Positions 26,947 to 36,689 of a DNA stretch of 40,873 bases are shown here, piece after piece. Made by a program: the position numbers and the translations under genes. The notes beneath the pieces are model-generated. The model searched no databases. It was not told where the DNA came from and saw only the letters and a list, made by a program, of their open reading frames with translations. Location of the stretch: NCBI GenBank assembly GCA_024401095.1, contig JAKSLR010000027.1, positions 1 through 40,873 on the forward strand, written 5' to 3'. This DNA comes from Bacteroidaceae bacterium. Lineage in GTDB: Bacteria; Bacteroidota; Bacteroidia; Bacteroidales; Bacteroidaceae. Every line of letters begins with the position of its first letter. The stretch's first letter is position 1.

Positions 26947-29381
26947 TAATTGGAGCCAAACTTTATGGACCAAAAGATAAAGTTATAAATTGGTTGTTAA
27001 CGGATAGCCGCTCTCTTAGCTTTCCGGAAGCGACACTTTTCTTTGCCATTCATACGAAACGTAACGATGGTCATCTTTATATTCCAGAATTGTATAATCG
27101 TGGGGTTCGTTCTTTTGTTGTGGAGTATCTTCCGGATAATTTAAATAATTATCCAGACGCATCCTTCGTGTTGGTGTCTAAGTCCTTGAAGGCATTGCAA
27201 ATGTTGGCTTCTGCTTGCCGCTCGGAATTTGACATCCCTATTATTGGTATAACAGGAAGTAATGGTAAGACCATTGTGAAGGAATGGATTAATCAGTTGC
27301 TCTCTCCTTCGCTTCATATCGTACGATCTCCTAGAAGTTACAATTCTCAGATTGGTGTACCACTATCTGTTTGGCTTTTGACAAAACATTCTGAACTGGG
27401 TGTTTTTGAAGCGGGTATTAGTGAGCAAGGTGAAATGGGAGCGCTACAGAAAATCATAAAGCCTACAATCGGTGTTTTCACAAATCTGGGAACAGCTCAT
27501 CAGGAAAACTTTATTTCTAAGGAAGTGAAATGCTTGGAAAAATTGGAACTTTTTACAGATTCTGATGTGCTGATTTATAATTCAGATTCTGCAATTGTCC
27601 AACGTTGTGTAGAACAGAAGTTCAAACGACAGAAATTAGCTTGGTCTTTTGTTGACAAGAATGCTCCATTGTTCATATCAGAAGTTAGCAAAGGAGATGA
27701 TAGCTCACAGATTTTTTATACATATCGTGGTGTATCAGGATCTTACTTAATTCCGTTTATCACAGATGCTTCTATTGAAAATTCTATCCATTGCTTGGCA
27801 GTTTGCCTATACTTAAATGTTTCCGAATCTGTCATCAGAGAACGTATGGCTAAACTGGAATCAGTAGCTATGCGATTGGAGGTTAAGGAGGCTCAACATG
27901 GTTGTGTGCTTATAAATGATAGCTACAATAGTGATATCCAGTCTTTAGATATTGCGCTAGATTTTATGAATCGTCGTCCGGATTCTAAAGGAAAAAAGCG
28001 AACATTGATTTTGAGTGATATCCTTCAGACAGGCCAATCTACCAAGCAGCTTTATTTGCAAGTCGCATATCTTCTTAAGAGCCGAGGAATAAGCTGTTTA
28101 ATTGGAGTCGGGCCAGAAATATCATCTTGTAGCAATTTGTTCTCTTGTGAACATCATTTCTTTCAAAAAACTGATGATTTGTTGAAAAGTCCTTTGCTTG
28201 AAACATTATCAGAAGAAGTGATTTTGGTTAAGGGGGCGCGACAGTTCTGTTTTGAAAAGATCACAGAAGCTTTGGAACTGAAAGTCCATGAGACGATATT
28301 GGAGGTGAATCTGAATGCTTTGGTGGAAAATATCAATTATTATCGTTCATTCATGAAGCCAGAAACAAAGATGGTTTGTATGGTTAAGGCTTCTGGTTAT
28401 GGAACGGGTGCATTAGAAGTTTCTAAAACTTTGCAAGATTGTGGCGTAAATTACTTGGCAGTAGCTGTTGCAGATGAAGGAGCCGATTTGAGAAAAGGAG
28501 GTGTTACAGGAGACATTTTAATTATGAATCCTGAAATGACTAGCTTTAAGACATTGTTTGAGTATAAACTTGAGCCAGAGGTGTATAGCTTTGGGCTTTT
28601 GGAGGCTTTGATTCGTGCAGCAGAGAAAGAAGGTGTGACGAATTTCCCAATTCATATTAAGTTAGATACAGGAATGCATCGTTTGGGATTTAACCCGAAA
28701 GAAGACATGCCTAAACTGATAGATAGGCTACATAAACAAAATGCTGTTATTCCTAGAAGTGTGTTCTCTCATTTCGTGGGTAGTGACAGCCCAGATTTTG
28801 ATGATTTTTCAGCTCAGCAGTTTTCTCTTTATGATGAGGCTAGTAGAAAATTGCAAGATGGTTTCCAGCATAAGATACTTCGTCATATTTGCAATTCTGC
28901 AGGAATTGAAAGATTCCCTGAACGACATATGGATATGGTTCGCTTAGGTCTAGGTATTTATGGCATTAATTCTGTTAACAATAAAGTGATTCACAATGTG
29001 GCAACTTTGAAAACAACTATACTACAGATTAGAGAGGTGCCGGCGGGTGATTCAATTGGATATAGCCGTAAGACTGTACTAAATAGAATATCTCGAATCG
29101 CAGCAATACCTATTGGATATGCAGATGGATTGAATCGTCGCTTGGGTAACAGAAATGCATATTGTCTGGTAAATGGAAAGCCTGCTTATTATGTTGGAAA
29201 CATATGTATGGATGTATGTATGATTGACGTGACAGATATCCCTTGTCAAGAGGGTGATAAAGTGGAAATCTTTGGAGATAATCTTCCTGTAAGTGTGTTG
29301 AGTGATTGTCTTGGGACAATTCCATATGAGGTTCTGACAAGTGTTAGCAATCGGGTGAAGCGAGTCTATTATAAGGATTAG
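26916..29381 (+). CDS. murF-alr: Bifunctional MurF ligase / alanine racemase
   Basis: An 821-residue cytoplasmic fusion. Residues 1 to about 450 are MurF, which adds D-Ala-D-Ala to UDP-MurNAc-tripeptide using ATP; the P-loop is GITGSNGKT with Lys118. Residues about 455-821 are a PLP-dependent alanine racemase: Lys491 in MVKASGYGTG binds PLP and Tyr716 in SIGYSRKT is the second catalytic base; IPIGYADGLNRRLG and NICMDVCMIDVT are further racemase signatures. The fusion supplies D-alanine next to its use and is common in Bacteroidota. The start lies inside the end of the GSCFA gene. The 3' end overlaps the nadK end by 4 bases, tail to tail. Confidence 0.96.
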   Translation: MYYNIEQVALIIGAKLYGPKDKVINWLLTDSRSLSFPEATLFFAIHTKRNDGHLYIPELYNRGVRSFVVEYLPDNLNNYPDASFVLVSKSLKALQMLASACRSEFDIPIIGITGSNGKTIVKEWINQLLSPSLHIVRSPRSYNSQIGVPLSVWLLTKHSELGVFEAGISEQGEMGALQKIIKPTIGVFTNLGTAHQENFISKEVKCLEKLELFTDSDVLIYNSDSAIVQRCVEQKFKRQKLAWSFVDKNAPLFISEVSKGDDSSQIFYTYRGVSGSYLIPFITDASIENSIHCLAVCLYLNVSESVIRERMAKLESVAMRLEVKEAQHGCVLINDSYNSDIQSLDIALDFMNRRPDSKGKKRTLILSDILQTGQSTKQLYLQVAYLLKSRGISCLIGVGPEISSCSNLFSCEHHFFQKTDDLLKSPLLETLSEEVILVKGARQFCFEKITEALELKVHETILEVNLNALVENINYYRSFMKPETKMVCMVKASGYGTGALEVSKTLQDCGVNYLAVAVADEGADLRKGGVTGDILIMNPEMTSFKTLFEYKLEPEVYSFGLLEALIRAAEKEGVTNFPIHIKLDTGMHRLGFNPKEDMPKLIDRLHKQNAVIPRSVFSHFVGSDSPDFDDFSAQQFSLYDEASRKLQDGFQHKILRHICNSAGIERFPERHMDMVRLGLGIYGINSVNNKVIHNVATLKTTILQIREVPAGDSIGYSRKTVLNRISRIAAIPIGYADGLNRRLGNRNAYCLVNGKPAYYVGNICMDVCMIDVTDIPCQEGDKVEIFGDNLPVSVLSDCLGTIPYEVLTSVSNRVKRVYYKD

Positions 29382-30280
29382 TCGCGGCTGTCTGCTCCCC
29401 ACATCATTTTCTGACGTAACGTCTGGAAAAAAGTCTGGTTTTGCCTTTTTATGACTAAAACCTCATAGTTGGCTTTCTGAACGTAGACTTCAACTTTTTC
29501 AGATAGGCTGTAGCTTCGTCCATCTATTGAAATCAAATAATTCTGGCTTCTGCTGGCAATTTTTAGGTGGATTTTGCTGTCGTCTCGTAAAACTACAGGA
29601 CGAACATTAAGGCTATGAGGAGCAACTGGAGTAATCCCGATGGTATGTGAAGTAGGCTCAAGAATAGGACCACCTACACTCAGACTATATGCGGTAGAAC
29701 CTGTTGGGGTTGCAATGACTATTCCGTCGGCTTGGTAAGTTGTTAGATATGAATCGTTTATATCTGTTTGTATTCCAATCATGGACGAACTGTCATGCTT
29801 TAATACTGCAATGTCATTTAAAGCATACGGATATCCTTTACATGCGATTTCTTCTCCAGTATCATTTTTGAATAGTCTCACGGAAAGAACGGTTCTGCGT
29901 TCTATATCGTATTTGCCTGCGTAAAGAATATCTACAAGTGTTTCTATTTCTTCAGGGGAAATGTCTGCCAAAAAGCCTAATCGGCCCATGTTAATTCCAA
30001 CGATAGGGATATTTTTATTTCCTACTTTGCTGGCAACTTTTAAGAATGTTCCATCTCCTCCCATACTAATAGCAATGTCTGCACTAAAAGAATTATCAGT
30101 AATGATGGAAGTTGGTTTAATGTCTATTAGAAGATTCTCTGTCAGGAACTCGTAAAACTCCTTGTCAATGTATAGCTCTGCCTTACGTTCGTCAAGCAGT
30201 GAAAACAGCTTTCGCAGAGCTGTAGATTTACGTGGCTGGTAAACATTACCAAAGATTGCGAATTTCAAACTTTTTGCCAT
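29378..30280 (-). CDS. nadK: NAD kinase
   Basis: A 300-residue cytoplasmic enzyme that phosphorylates NAD to NADP. The GGDGT motif (residues 74-78, SMGGDGTFLKVASKVG), the NDIAVLK motif and ADGIVIATPTGSTAYSLSVGGPI are all present. The start is the ATG at 30280 (MAKSLKFAIFGN). A longer frame from 30385 would add 35 hydrophobic and basic residues, cover the divergent promoter region and have no counterpart in the family, so I rejected it. It is transcribed divergently from the DJ-1 family gene. Confidence 0.95.
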   Translation of the reverse strand: MAKSLKFAIFGNVYQPRKSTALRKLFSLLDERKAELYIDKEFYEFLTENLLIDIKPTSIITDNSFSADIAISMGGDGTFLKVASKVGNKNIPIVGINMGRLGFLADISPEEIETLVDILYAGKYDIERRTVLSVRLFKNDTGEEIACKGYPYALNDIAVLKHDSSSMIGIQTDINDSYLTTYQADGIVIATPTGSTAYSLSVGGPILEPTSHTIGITPVAPHSLNVRPVVLRDDSKIHLKIASRSQNYLISIDGRSYSLSEKVEVYVQKANYEVLVIKRQNQTFFQTLRQKMMWGADSRD

Positions 30281-30286
30281 ATTTTG

Positions 30287-30317
30287 TTTTGTTTTTTCTT
30301 GAATTATGCTAAATTTG
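30287..30317 (+). promoter_or_regulatory. Promoter of the DJ-1/ispD/recG unit
   Basis: TTTTG at 30287-30291, an 18-base spacer and TAAATTTG at 30310-30317. It lies 66 bases before the ATG at 30384, and partly within the nadK leader. A weaker -7-like site for nadK (TATTTTTG on the minus strand) occupies 30333-30340. Confidence 0.65.
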
Positions 30318-30318
30318 C

Positions 30319-30333
30319 GCAGACAACGTCTGC
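30319..30333. promoter_or_regulatory. 15-base palindrome over the predicted start sites, candidate operator
   Basis: GCAGAC, AAC, GTCTGC is a perfect 6-3-6 palindrome placed immediately after the -7 box of the DJ-1 promoter and directly before the possible nadK -7 box. Its position over both predicted start sites would suit repression or mutual control. No binding protein is identified. Confidence 0.4.
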
Positions 30334-30383
30334 AAAAATACAATTTATTTTTGAATAATAATAGAAACTTAAAAATAGAAAAC

Positions 30384-30944
30384 ATGGTATATGCTTTTTT
30401 AGCCCCGGGTTATGAAGAAATAGAAGCTTTGACAATTGTTGATGTCTTACGTAGAGCAGGAGTGTTAGTTTCGACTGTATCTATGGATGGTGATAAGATA
30501 GCCCTTGGCTCACATAACATCCCAGTAATCGCTGATTTTGTATTTGATGACTGTGATTTTTCTGATGCAGAATTATTGTTCTTACCTGGTGGACTTCCTG
30601 GAGCAACAAATTTGGATGCACATGAAGGATTGCTTGAGGTCCTGAAGAAACATGCTCAAAATAACGGCCTTATTGCTGCTGTTTGTGCTGCACCTTTAGT
30701 ACTGGGCCATATCGGTTTGACAGAAGGTAAAACTTGCACTTGTTATCCTGGATTCGAAACAGAATTAGGGAATGCTAATTATACGGGAGGTATTGTTGAG
30801 GTTGATGGAAACATTATTACAGGAAGAGGACCTGCTGCTTGCCTGGAGCTTGGTTACACTATTCTCAAGATGTTAGGAAAGGAAGAGCAGGCTACCCAGT
30901 TACGTGAAGGAATGATGTATAATCAATTGATGGGTAATAAATGA
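30384..30944 (+). CDS. DJ-1/PfpI family protein (YajL/ThiJ-like)
   Basis: A 186-residue cytoplasmic protein of the DJ-1 superfamily. The conserved glutamate is in PGYEEIEA, and the nucleophilic Cys101 sits in the elbow [16 protein letters not shown] and [11 protein letters not shown] are further family motifs. Members act as stress-protective proteins, glyoxalase-type or deglycase-like enzymes; the exact activity is not settled. The start is the ATG at 30384 ([12 protein letters not shown]). A longer frame from 30306 would begin inside the promoter. The stop overlaps the ispD start by 4 bases. Confidence 0.92.
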   Translation: MVYAFLAPGYEEIEALTIVDVLRRAGVLVSTVSMDGDKIALGSHNIPVIADFVFDDCDFSDAELLFLPGGLPGATNLDAHEGLLEVLKKHAQNNGLIAAVCAAPLVLGHIGLTEGKTCTCYPGFETELGNANYTGGIVEVDGNIITGRGPAACLELGYTILKMLGKEEQATQLREGMMYNQLMGNK

Positions 30945-31621
30945 ATTACATCATTGTTGTGGCCGGAGGTAAAGGATTGCGCATGGGAGGGGAAATTCCA
31001 AAGCAGTTCCAGATGTTAAATGGCCTGCCGATTTTAATGCTTACATTAGAAAACGTTCATCGTGCTGTTCCTTCTGCCTCAATAATCTTAGTTTTGCCTA
31101 AGGATCAGCAATCCTATTGGAACGAATTATGCAGAGAATATAATTTTGACATGCCATTTTCTCTGGCCGATGGTGGAGAAACACGTTTCCATTCAGTAAA
31201 AAATGGTTTGTCTTTGGTGCCGGATGGTGAAAAAGGGGTTGTTGCTGTCCATGATGGTGTACGCCCTTTTGTCTCAGAACATGTCTTCCAGGATTGTATG
31301 GAACAGGCTGCAGTGTGCAGGGCTGTAATTCCTGTGGTAGAAGTTGTTGAAACATTGCGCCATATAGTTCCAGAAGGAAGTGTTACAGAGCCTCGTGGTG
31401 AGTATCGTCTTGTTCAGACTCCTCAGGTTTTTGATATAGATTTATTAAAAAAAGGCTATTCTCAACCTTATCTTCCTTCATTCACAGATGATGCTTCTGT
31501 GGTTGAAGCTATGGGATATCCTGTGAAACTAATTCTAGGGAATCGGGAGAATATTAAAATAACTACGCCATTTGATAAGATAATAGGAGAGGTCCTTGCT
31601 TCTCAGGTATGTTCGATATAA
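30941..31621 (+). CDS. ispD: 2-C-methyl-D-erythritol 4-phosphate cytidylyltransferase
   Basis: A 226-residue enzyme of the MEP isoprenoid route that transfers CMP from CTP to methylerythritol 4-phosphate. The nucleotide-binding signature is at the N terminus ([18 protein letters not shown]), followed by [20 protein letters not shown] and LVQTPQVFD. The length is normal. It overlaps the DJ-1 gene by 4 bases (ATGA) and recG by 13 bases, so the three form one operon. Confidence 0.95.
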   Translation: MNYIIVVAGGKGLRMGGEIPKQFQMLNGLPILMLTLENVHRAVPSASIILVLPKDQQSYWNELCREYNFDMPFSLADGGETRFHSVKNGLSLVPDGEKGVVAVHDGVRPFVSEHVFQDCMEQAAVCRAVIPVVEVVETLRHIVPEGSVTEPRGEYRLVQTPQVFDIDLLKKGYSQPYLPSFTDDASVVEAMGYPVKLILGNRENIKITTPFDKIIGEVLASQVCSI

Positions 31622-33705
31622 CCCAACGTGACATCAAGTATTTGGTTGGTGTCGGCCCAACAAGAGCTGACATTTTGAGCCGTGATTTAAATATTAAGAC
31701 ATTTCACGACTTACTCTATTATTTCCCCTATAAGTATATAGACAGGAGTAAACTCTATTCTATTTGTGAATTGAATGGAGAAATGGCTTATGTGCAATTC
31801 AAAGGAGAGATAATAAGTGTAGAAACAATAGGCGAGGGAAGAAACCGACGCTTGGTTGCTCATGTCTCAGACCATACAGGAATAGTTGATCTGGTTTGGT
31901 TTCAAGGTATAAAATACGTCCAAAAAAGTTTAAAACCTCATACCCTGTATCTGATATTTGGAAAACCTTCTGTGTTTGGTGGCCGAATCAATGTATCACA
32001 TCCGGATCTCTCGACAATGGACAGTTTGTCTTTGTCTGATTTAGGATTGCAAGCTTATTACAATACGTCAGAGAAGATGAAACGTTCAGGGTTAAACTCT
32101 GCCATGATCAGTAAATTGGTTCAGAATTTGTTTGATCAGTTGAAGGAACCCTTAGCTGAAACTTTGCCAGAACACATATTGGCAAAATATAAATTGGCTC
32201 CATTGATGGAATCTTTGCGTATGATTCATTTCCCAAAAAACAACGAAGAGATTCGTCGGGCCCAATATCGATTGAAGTTTGAAGAACTTTTTTATATTCA
32301 GCTTAATATAATACGTTACGCATCTGATAGACAAAGGCGTTCCCGAGGTTTTGTTTTTTCAAAGGTGGGCGAGATGTTTAATTCTTTCTATAATCATTGC
32401 CTCCCTTTTCCTCTTACAGGAGCACAAAAGCGTGTGATTAAGGAAATACGCGGAGACATGGGGTCAGGACGTCAGATGAATAGATTGCTCCAAGGAGATG
32501 TGGGCAGCGGAAAAACTCTTGTGGCATTGATGACATCTCTGCTGGCTGTGGATAATGGTTATCAGGCTTGTATCATGGCGCCGACTGAAATCTTAGCCGA
32601 ACAGCACTCACATACTATCCGGGAACAATTGAGTGATTTGCCTGTAAGGTTAGAGCTGCTTACTGGATCAGTTAAGGGAAAAAAACGCGAGGAGATATTG
32701 AATGGAGTACAAACGGGCGAAGTAAAGATCCTAGTTGGTACTCATGCTGTTTTAGAAGATACGGTTCTGTTCAAGAATCTTGGTTTTGTCGTCATCGACG
32801 AACAGCATAGATTTGGTGTGGCACAGCGTGCCCGTCTTTGGAATAAAAACGTCATCCCTCCTCATGTTCTGGTCATGACAGCTACGCCCATTCCGAGAAC
32901 ATTGGCGATGACCTTATATGGTGATTTGGACGTGTCAGTGATAGATGAGCTCCCTCCAGGTAGAAAACCTGTGCAGACTCTACACATGTTTGACAACCGA
33001 AGGAAATCATTATACGATGGTATGCGCCAGCAGATTGGGCTTGGTCGCCAGGTCTATGTGGTTTATCCTTTAATCAAAGAGAATGAAAAACTTGATTTGC
33101 TGGATTTAGAAAAGGGTTTTGAGCAAATACAAGCACAGTTCCCAGAGTTCCGTGTCTGTATGGTACACGGAAAAATGAAACCTGCAGAGAAGGATTTGGA
33201 AATGAAGCGCTTTTTGGCAGGAGAATCGAACATCATGGTGGCAACAACTGTGATAGAGGTTGGAGTTAATGTGCCAAATGCTAGCGTGATGATTATTCAA
33301 AACGCGGAACGCTTTGGATTGTCACAGCTGCATCAGCTCAGAGGGCGTGTCGGACGTGGTGCCGACCAGTCGTACTGTATATTGGTCACTGGGAATAAAT
33401 TGAGTGAGATTACAAAAAAACGCATTCAGATTATGACAGAGACAAATGATGGATTTGAAATTGCAGAGGCTGACTTGAAGTTGAGAGGCCCTGGCGATTT
33501 GGAGGGTACTCAGCAAAGTGGATTGGCGTTTGATCTGCATATTGCTAATATTGTGAAGGATAGCCAACTCCTTGAATATGTGCGAAATATAGCTCACCAA
33601 ATAGTTGAAGAGGATACTGAGTCAAATCATCCTGAAAATGCTATTTTATGGCAGCAGTTGGCGAAGATGAGGAAGGATCAGATTAATTGGTCGGAAATAA
33701 GTTAA
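31609..33705 (+). CDS. recG: ATP-dependent DNA helicase RecG
   Basis: A 698-residue helicase that remodels stalled replication forks and branched DNA. An N-terminal region ([13 protein letters not shown], then an OB-fold wedge domain at about 60-150) precedes the helicase core. Walker A is GDVGSGKT with Lys302, motif II is DEQH at 397-400, then [11 protein letters not shown], and motifs V-VI in [14 protein letters not shown] and QLRGRVGRG. The C-terminal segment with [14 protein letters not shown] is the RecG/TRCF-specific TRG region. Its start lies within the last 13 bases of ispD. Confidence 0.96.
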   Translation: MFDITQRDIKYLVGVGPTRADILSRDLNIKTFHDLLYYFPYKYIDRSKLYSICELNGEMAYVQFKGEIISVETIGEGRNRRLVAHVSDHTGIVDLVWFQGIKYVQKSLKPHTLYLIFGKPSVFGGRINVSHPDLSTMDSLSLSDLGLQAYYNTSEKMKRSGLNSAMISKLVQNLFDQLKEPLAETLPEHILAKYKLAPLMESLRMIHFPKNNEEIRRAQYRLKFEELFYIQLNIIRYASDRQRRSRGFVFSKVGEMFNSFYNHCLPFPLTGAQKRVIKEIRGDMGSGRQMNRLLQGDVGSGKTLVALMTSLLAVDNGYQACIMAPTEILAEQHSHTIREQLSDLPVRLELLTGSVKGKKREEILNGVQTGEVKILVGTHAVLEDTVLFKNLGFVVIDEQHRFGVAQRARLWNKNVIPPHVLVMTATPIPRTLAMTLYGDLDVSVIDELPPGRKPVQTLHMFDNRRKSLYDGMRQQIGLGRQVYVVYPLIKENEKLDLLDLEKGFEQIQAQFPEFRVCMVHGKMKPAEKDLEMKRFLAGESNIMVATTVIEVGVNVPNASVMIIQNAERFGLSQLHQLRGRVGRGADQSYCILVTGNKLSEITKKRIQIMTETNDGFEIAEADLKLRGPGDLEGTQQSGLAFDLHIANIVKDSQLLEYVRNIAHQIVEEDTESNHPENAILWQQLAKMRKDQINWSEIS

Positions 33706-33747
33706 GATGTTAAAACTCTTGGAAATTCAAAAAAAGAGTTAATGTGA

Positions 33748-33779
33748 TTTGCTTGATAGAGAATATTTTAGTACTTTTG
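33748..33779 (+). promoter_or_regulatory. Promoter of the M23/LysM gene
   Basis: TTTG at 33748-33751, a 20-base spacer and TACTTTTG at 33772-33779, an excellent match to the Bacteroidota consensus. The leader to the ATG at 33823 is about 37 bases. Confidence 0.75.
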
Positions 33780-33822
33780 CAACGAATATGTACAATACCC
33801 TCTGAAAAGTAACGATAAATTA

Positions 33823-34713
33823 ATGATATTAAAAGGACTAAAATTTGCTGTAATTGGCTTGATGACTTTGCTAAGTTCCAATGTGATGGGACAAGATTTG
33901 CTAGCAAAGCAGGCACCAATTGACAGAAAAATGCGCGGAGTGGATTCTGTTGCCTTACAACGTCTTGTGGTAAAGGAAACGGGAGGAATACCTTCTGCAA
34001 CTCTTTATCCTAATTGGGATAATTCTTATGTAAATTCATATAGCTCAGCATTATTGCCAGAAAAATTTGATATTGATTTGAGAGGTTTTGCAATGCCTAC
34101 GACAAATCGTGTTATTACTTCAAATTTTGGTCCTCGTTGGGGGCGTGATCATAAAGGTATTGATGTGAAGGTATATGTGGGTGATACTATTCGTGCTGCA
34201 TTCGATGGAATGATTCGTGTCGTTGATTATCAAGGAGCAGGATATGGCAAGTATATTGTTATCCGACATGATAATGGTTTGGAAACGGTTTATGGTCATT
34301 TGTCAAAGCAGTTGGTTAAGATTAATCAGCCGGTGAAGGCGGGTGATGTTATTGGCTTGGGTGGAAATACGGGCCGCTCAACAGGTTCGCACCTTCATTT
34401 TGAAACTCGTTTGCTTGGTGTCGCAATTAATCCAGCTTTATTGTTCGACTTTGAAAACCAGGATGTAACCAAGGATATTTACACTTATCGCCGTGGCTAT
34501 TCAGACAGAGTCCTTGCAAGTTCTTCTCGTTCTGGTAAAAGCAGTTCAGCAGGTCAGTCTGTAGGTAGAGCTCGTTTCCATAAGGTTCATAAGGGAGACA
34601 CTTTGTCATCTATTGCAAGAAGATATGGTATGACAGTTCAGCAGCTTTGCAAGAAAAATGGAATATCTAAAAATGCAAAATTACAGATAGGTCAAGTTAT
34701 CAAATGTAGTTAA
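33823..34713 (+). CDS. M23 family metallopeptidase with C-terminal LysM domain
   Basis: A 296-residue exported peptidoglycan endopeptidase or related divisome factor. A signal peptide covers about residues 1-23 (SSNVMGQ). The LytM/M23 domain spans about 95-205 with the zinc ligands His110 and Asp114 (RDHKGIDV), the conserved His159 (VYGHL) and His192 of the HLHF motif at 190-193. As all key residues are present it is probably active. A serine-rich linker (about 232-248) leads to a LysM domain at about 253-295 (HKVHKGDTLSSIARRYG) that binds peptidoglycan. It is monocistronic, with its own promoter and terminator. Confidence 0.94.
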   Translation: MILKGLKFAVIGLMTLLSSNVMGQDLLAKQAPIDRKMRGVDSVALQRLVVKETGGIPSATLYPNWDNSYVNSYSSALLPEKFDIDLRGFAMPTTNRVITSNFGPRWGRDHKGIDVKVYVGDTIRAAFDGMIRVVDYQGAGYGKYIVIRHDNGLETVYGHLSKQLVKINQPVKAGDVIGLGGNTGRSTGSHLHFETRLLGVAINPALLFDFENQDVTKDIYTYRRGYSDRVLASSSRSGKSSSAGQSVGRARFHKVHKGDTLSSIARRYGMTVQQLCKKNGISKNAKLQIGQVIKCS

Positions 34714-34741
34714 TTCATATTTTTAATAGAATAATTCAATT

Positions 34742-34779
34742 AGAGTCCACAGGGAAAAACCTTTGTGGACTCTTTTTTT
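34742..34779 (+). terminator. Intrinsic terminator after the M23/LysM gene
   Basis: AGAGTCCACA (34742-34751) pairs with TGTGGACTCT (34764-34773), followed by a run of T. The T run also supplies the -33 box of the next promoter. Confidence 0.9.
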
Positions 34780-34808
34780 GTCAGTTAACAAGAAAGTTTA
34801 TATCTTTG
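34777..34808 (+). promoter_or_regulatory. Promoter of the DUF1599-tpiA unit
   Basis: TTTG at 34777-34780, a 20-base spacer and TATCTTTG at 34801-34808. It begins within the T tract of the preceding terminator and lies 17 bases before the ATG at 34826. Confidence 0.72.
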
Positions 34809-34825
34809 TGGCAATTTAATAAGGT

Positions 34826-35368
34826 ATGGAGAATACAAATGATCTTTTTAAGCAGATAATGGCGGAATGCCGTGACTTGTTTGCGCGTAAATTGCACGAT
34901 TATGGAGCAGCATGGCGTATTATGCGTCCTTCGTCAGTGACTGACCAAATATTGATCAAAGCGAACCGGATACGTAGTATTGAGGTGAAAGGTGTTGCGT
35001 TAGTCGATGAGGGTATCTATCCAGAATTTGTTGCGATTGTCAATTATGGAATCGTGGGTTTAATTCAACTCGAATTAGGCTTTGCTGACAAAGAAGACAT
35101 TTCTCCGGAGAAAGCCTTGGAGTATTATGATAAATATTCCCAGCAAGCTTTGGCTCTAATGATCCGTAAGAATCATGACTACGATGAGGCTTGGAAGGCT
35201 ATGCGTATATCATCGTACACGGATTTGATTCTTATGAAAATATACAGAACAAAGCAAATAGAGTCATTGAGTGGCGCAACACTGGTTAGTGAAGGTGTTG
35301 ATGCCAATTATATGGACATGATTAATTATTCGGTCTTTGGCTTAATTAAATTGAAGTTTGGCGAGTAA
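34826..35368 (+). CDS. Tandem DUF1599 domain protein
   Basis: A 180-residue cytoplasmic protein of unknown function made of two copies of the same domain. Repeat 1 (about 13-86) has KLHDYGAAWRIMRPSSVTDQIL then YPEFVAIVNYGIVGLIQLELG; repeat 2 (about 107-180) has KNHDYDEAWKAMRISSYTDLIL then [20 protein letters not shown]. Both keep H-D-Y, A-W and a V/I-N-Y-(G/S) motif. The family is known to me only as DUF1599. It leads a unit with the DoxX-like gene and tpiA; the order is familiar from Bacteroides genomes, but the reason is unknown. Confidence 0.88.
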   Translation: MENTNDLFKQIMAECRDLFARKLHDYGAAWRIMRPSSVTDQILIKANRIRSIEVKGVALVDEGIYPEFVAIVNYGIVGLIQLELGFADKEDISPEKALEYYDKYSQQALALMIRKNHDYDEAWKAMRISSYTDLILMKIYRTKQIESLSGATLVSEGVDANYMDMINYSVFGLIKLKFGE

Positions 35369-36689
35369 GGCACTACATATTACGCAATATTTGTTTGGAA
35401 ATCTATGTAGGTTTCTGTTAGCCGTTGTTTTCCTTTTTTCTGGAATTACAAAGGGAATAGATCCTCATGGAACCCAGTACAAAATTGGTGATTACCTGGT
35501 TTCTTTTGGGTTAGGTGGATGGTATCCTGAAGAATTCCCGTTGGCTATAGGAATGGTTTTGGCTGCATTGGAATTCTCTGTTGGCTTATTCCTTTTTTGT
35601 GGAGTGTATCGTCGATTCTCTACATGGATGAGTTTGCTTATCATGTGCGCCATGACGCCATTGACCTTGTATATTGCACTTGTAAATCCTGTAACGGATT
35701 GTGGTTGTTTTGGTGATGTCTTGGTCATCTCTAATTGGCAGACATTCACCAAGAATATAATACTCTTGATTGCGGCTTGTACTTTGGTGATATGGCGTAA
35801 GCACAAAATAATCCGTTTGATTAGTAAGAAAATGCGGTGGCTGATTTGTCTATATGGTTTATTCTTTATTTTCAGCCTTGAAGTGTATTCTTTATATAGA
35901 CTGCCAATAGCAGATTTTACAGTTTATCGAAACGGAACCAATATCCCAGAAAACATGATTATTCCTGAAGGGGCAGAAGAACCAGAGTATGAAAGTACTT
36001 TTATCATGGAAAAAGATGGGAAACAACAGGAATTCACCTTGGAAAACTATCCGGATTCTACATGGAATTACGTAGATACAAAAACGGTTCAGATTAAGGC
36101 GGGGTATGTCCCACCTATTCATGACTTTGTGTTGCAGGATGTAGAAACTGGTGATGATGTGACAGAGGAAATACTTTTTGATGACAGATATATATTTCTT
36201 TTAGTAGCATACGATTTGCCAAAAGCAGAGCAAGGTATGTTTGATCAGATTAATGATTTGTATGATTATTGCTTGGCAAATGATTATGGCTTCTATGCTT
36301 TGACTGCATCTGGTGAAGATGCTATTTCAACCTGGAAGTATGAAACTGGTGCAGAGTATCCTTTCTGTAGTGCCGATGGAACAATGTTGAAGACAATGGT
36401 CCGAAGCAATCCGGGATTGGTTTTGATAAAGAAGGGGACAGTTATCAATAAATGGAGTAGAAATGATCTTCCAACAGCAGCTTTGACTGCCAGAATTGAA
36501 AGCCTTCATCTTGATAATTCTGCAGAATCTCAGCCTTCAAGATTGGGTGGTCTGGTCTTTGTGTTTTTAGCTCTCCCGTTATTGCTAATTACTGTATTGG
36601 ACCGTGTCTGGGCCGGCTTCAGATTAATGGTATTAAAAATAAAACGAAAAACTAGAATAGCTAACCTTTTAAAAGAAAAAGAAAAATGA
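35358..36689 (+). CDS. DoxX/MauE-like membrane protein with thioredoxin-like domain (BT_3928-type)
   Basis: A 443-residue inner-membrane protein. About four N-terminal membrane segments (residues 10-150) form a DoxX/MauE-like domain with the motif TDCGCFGD. A further helix lies near 155-175, then a periplasmic region of about 200 residues with a thioredoxin-like pattern that lacks CxxC, and a last helix ([19 protein letters not shown]). The usual ATG is missing: the frame can start at TTG 35358, overlapping DUF1599 by 11 bases, or at TTG 35391. The first in-frame ATG is within the membrane domain and is too late. Its stop overlaps the tpiA ATG by 4 bases. I recall homologues named BT_3928 family next to tpiA. 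Function is unproven; a redox role is suggested by the fold. Confidence 0.85.
   Translation: MASKALHITQYLFGNLCRFLLAVVFLFSGITKGIDPHGTQYKIGDYLVSFGLGGWYPEEFPLAIGMVLAALEFSVGLFLFCGVYRRFSTWMSLLIMCAMTPLTLYIALVNPVTDCGCFGDVLVISNWQTFTKNIILLIAACTLVIWRKHKIIRLISKKMRWLICLYGLFFIFSLEVYSLYRLPIADFTVYRNGTNIPENMIIPEGAEEPEYESTFIMEKDGKQQEFTLENYPDSTWNYVDTKTVQIKAGYVPPIHDFVLQDVETGDDVTEEILFDDRYIFLLVAYDLPKAEQGMFDQINDLYDYCLANDYGFYALTASGEDAISTWKYETGAEYPFCSADGTMLKTMVRSNPGLVLIKKGTVINKWSRNDLPTAALTARIESLHLDNSAESQPSRLGGLVFVFLALPLLLITVLDRVWAGFRLMVLKIKRKTRIANLLKEKEK

Noticed and set aside
30306..30383. N-terminal extension of the DJ-1 family protein
   Set aside because: It would start inside the promoter and palindrome; the family begins at [12 protein letters not shown].
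30281..30385. N-terminal extension of NAD kinase
   Set aside because: The extra 35 residues would cover the divergent promoter, are not part of the family, and the ATG at 30280 gives a standard N terminus.
33714..33740. Inverted repeat AACTCTT / AAGAGTT after recG
   Set aside because: Only 7 pairs with a 13-base loop and no T tract behind it, so not supported as a terminator for recG.
34826..35368. Repeat pair read as a recent gene duplication or assembly artefact
   Set aside because: The two halves differ at most positions, so the duplication is ancient and a normal property of the protein.
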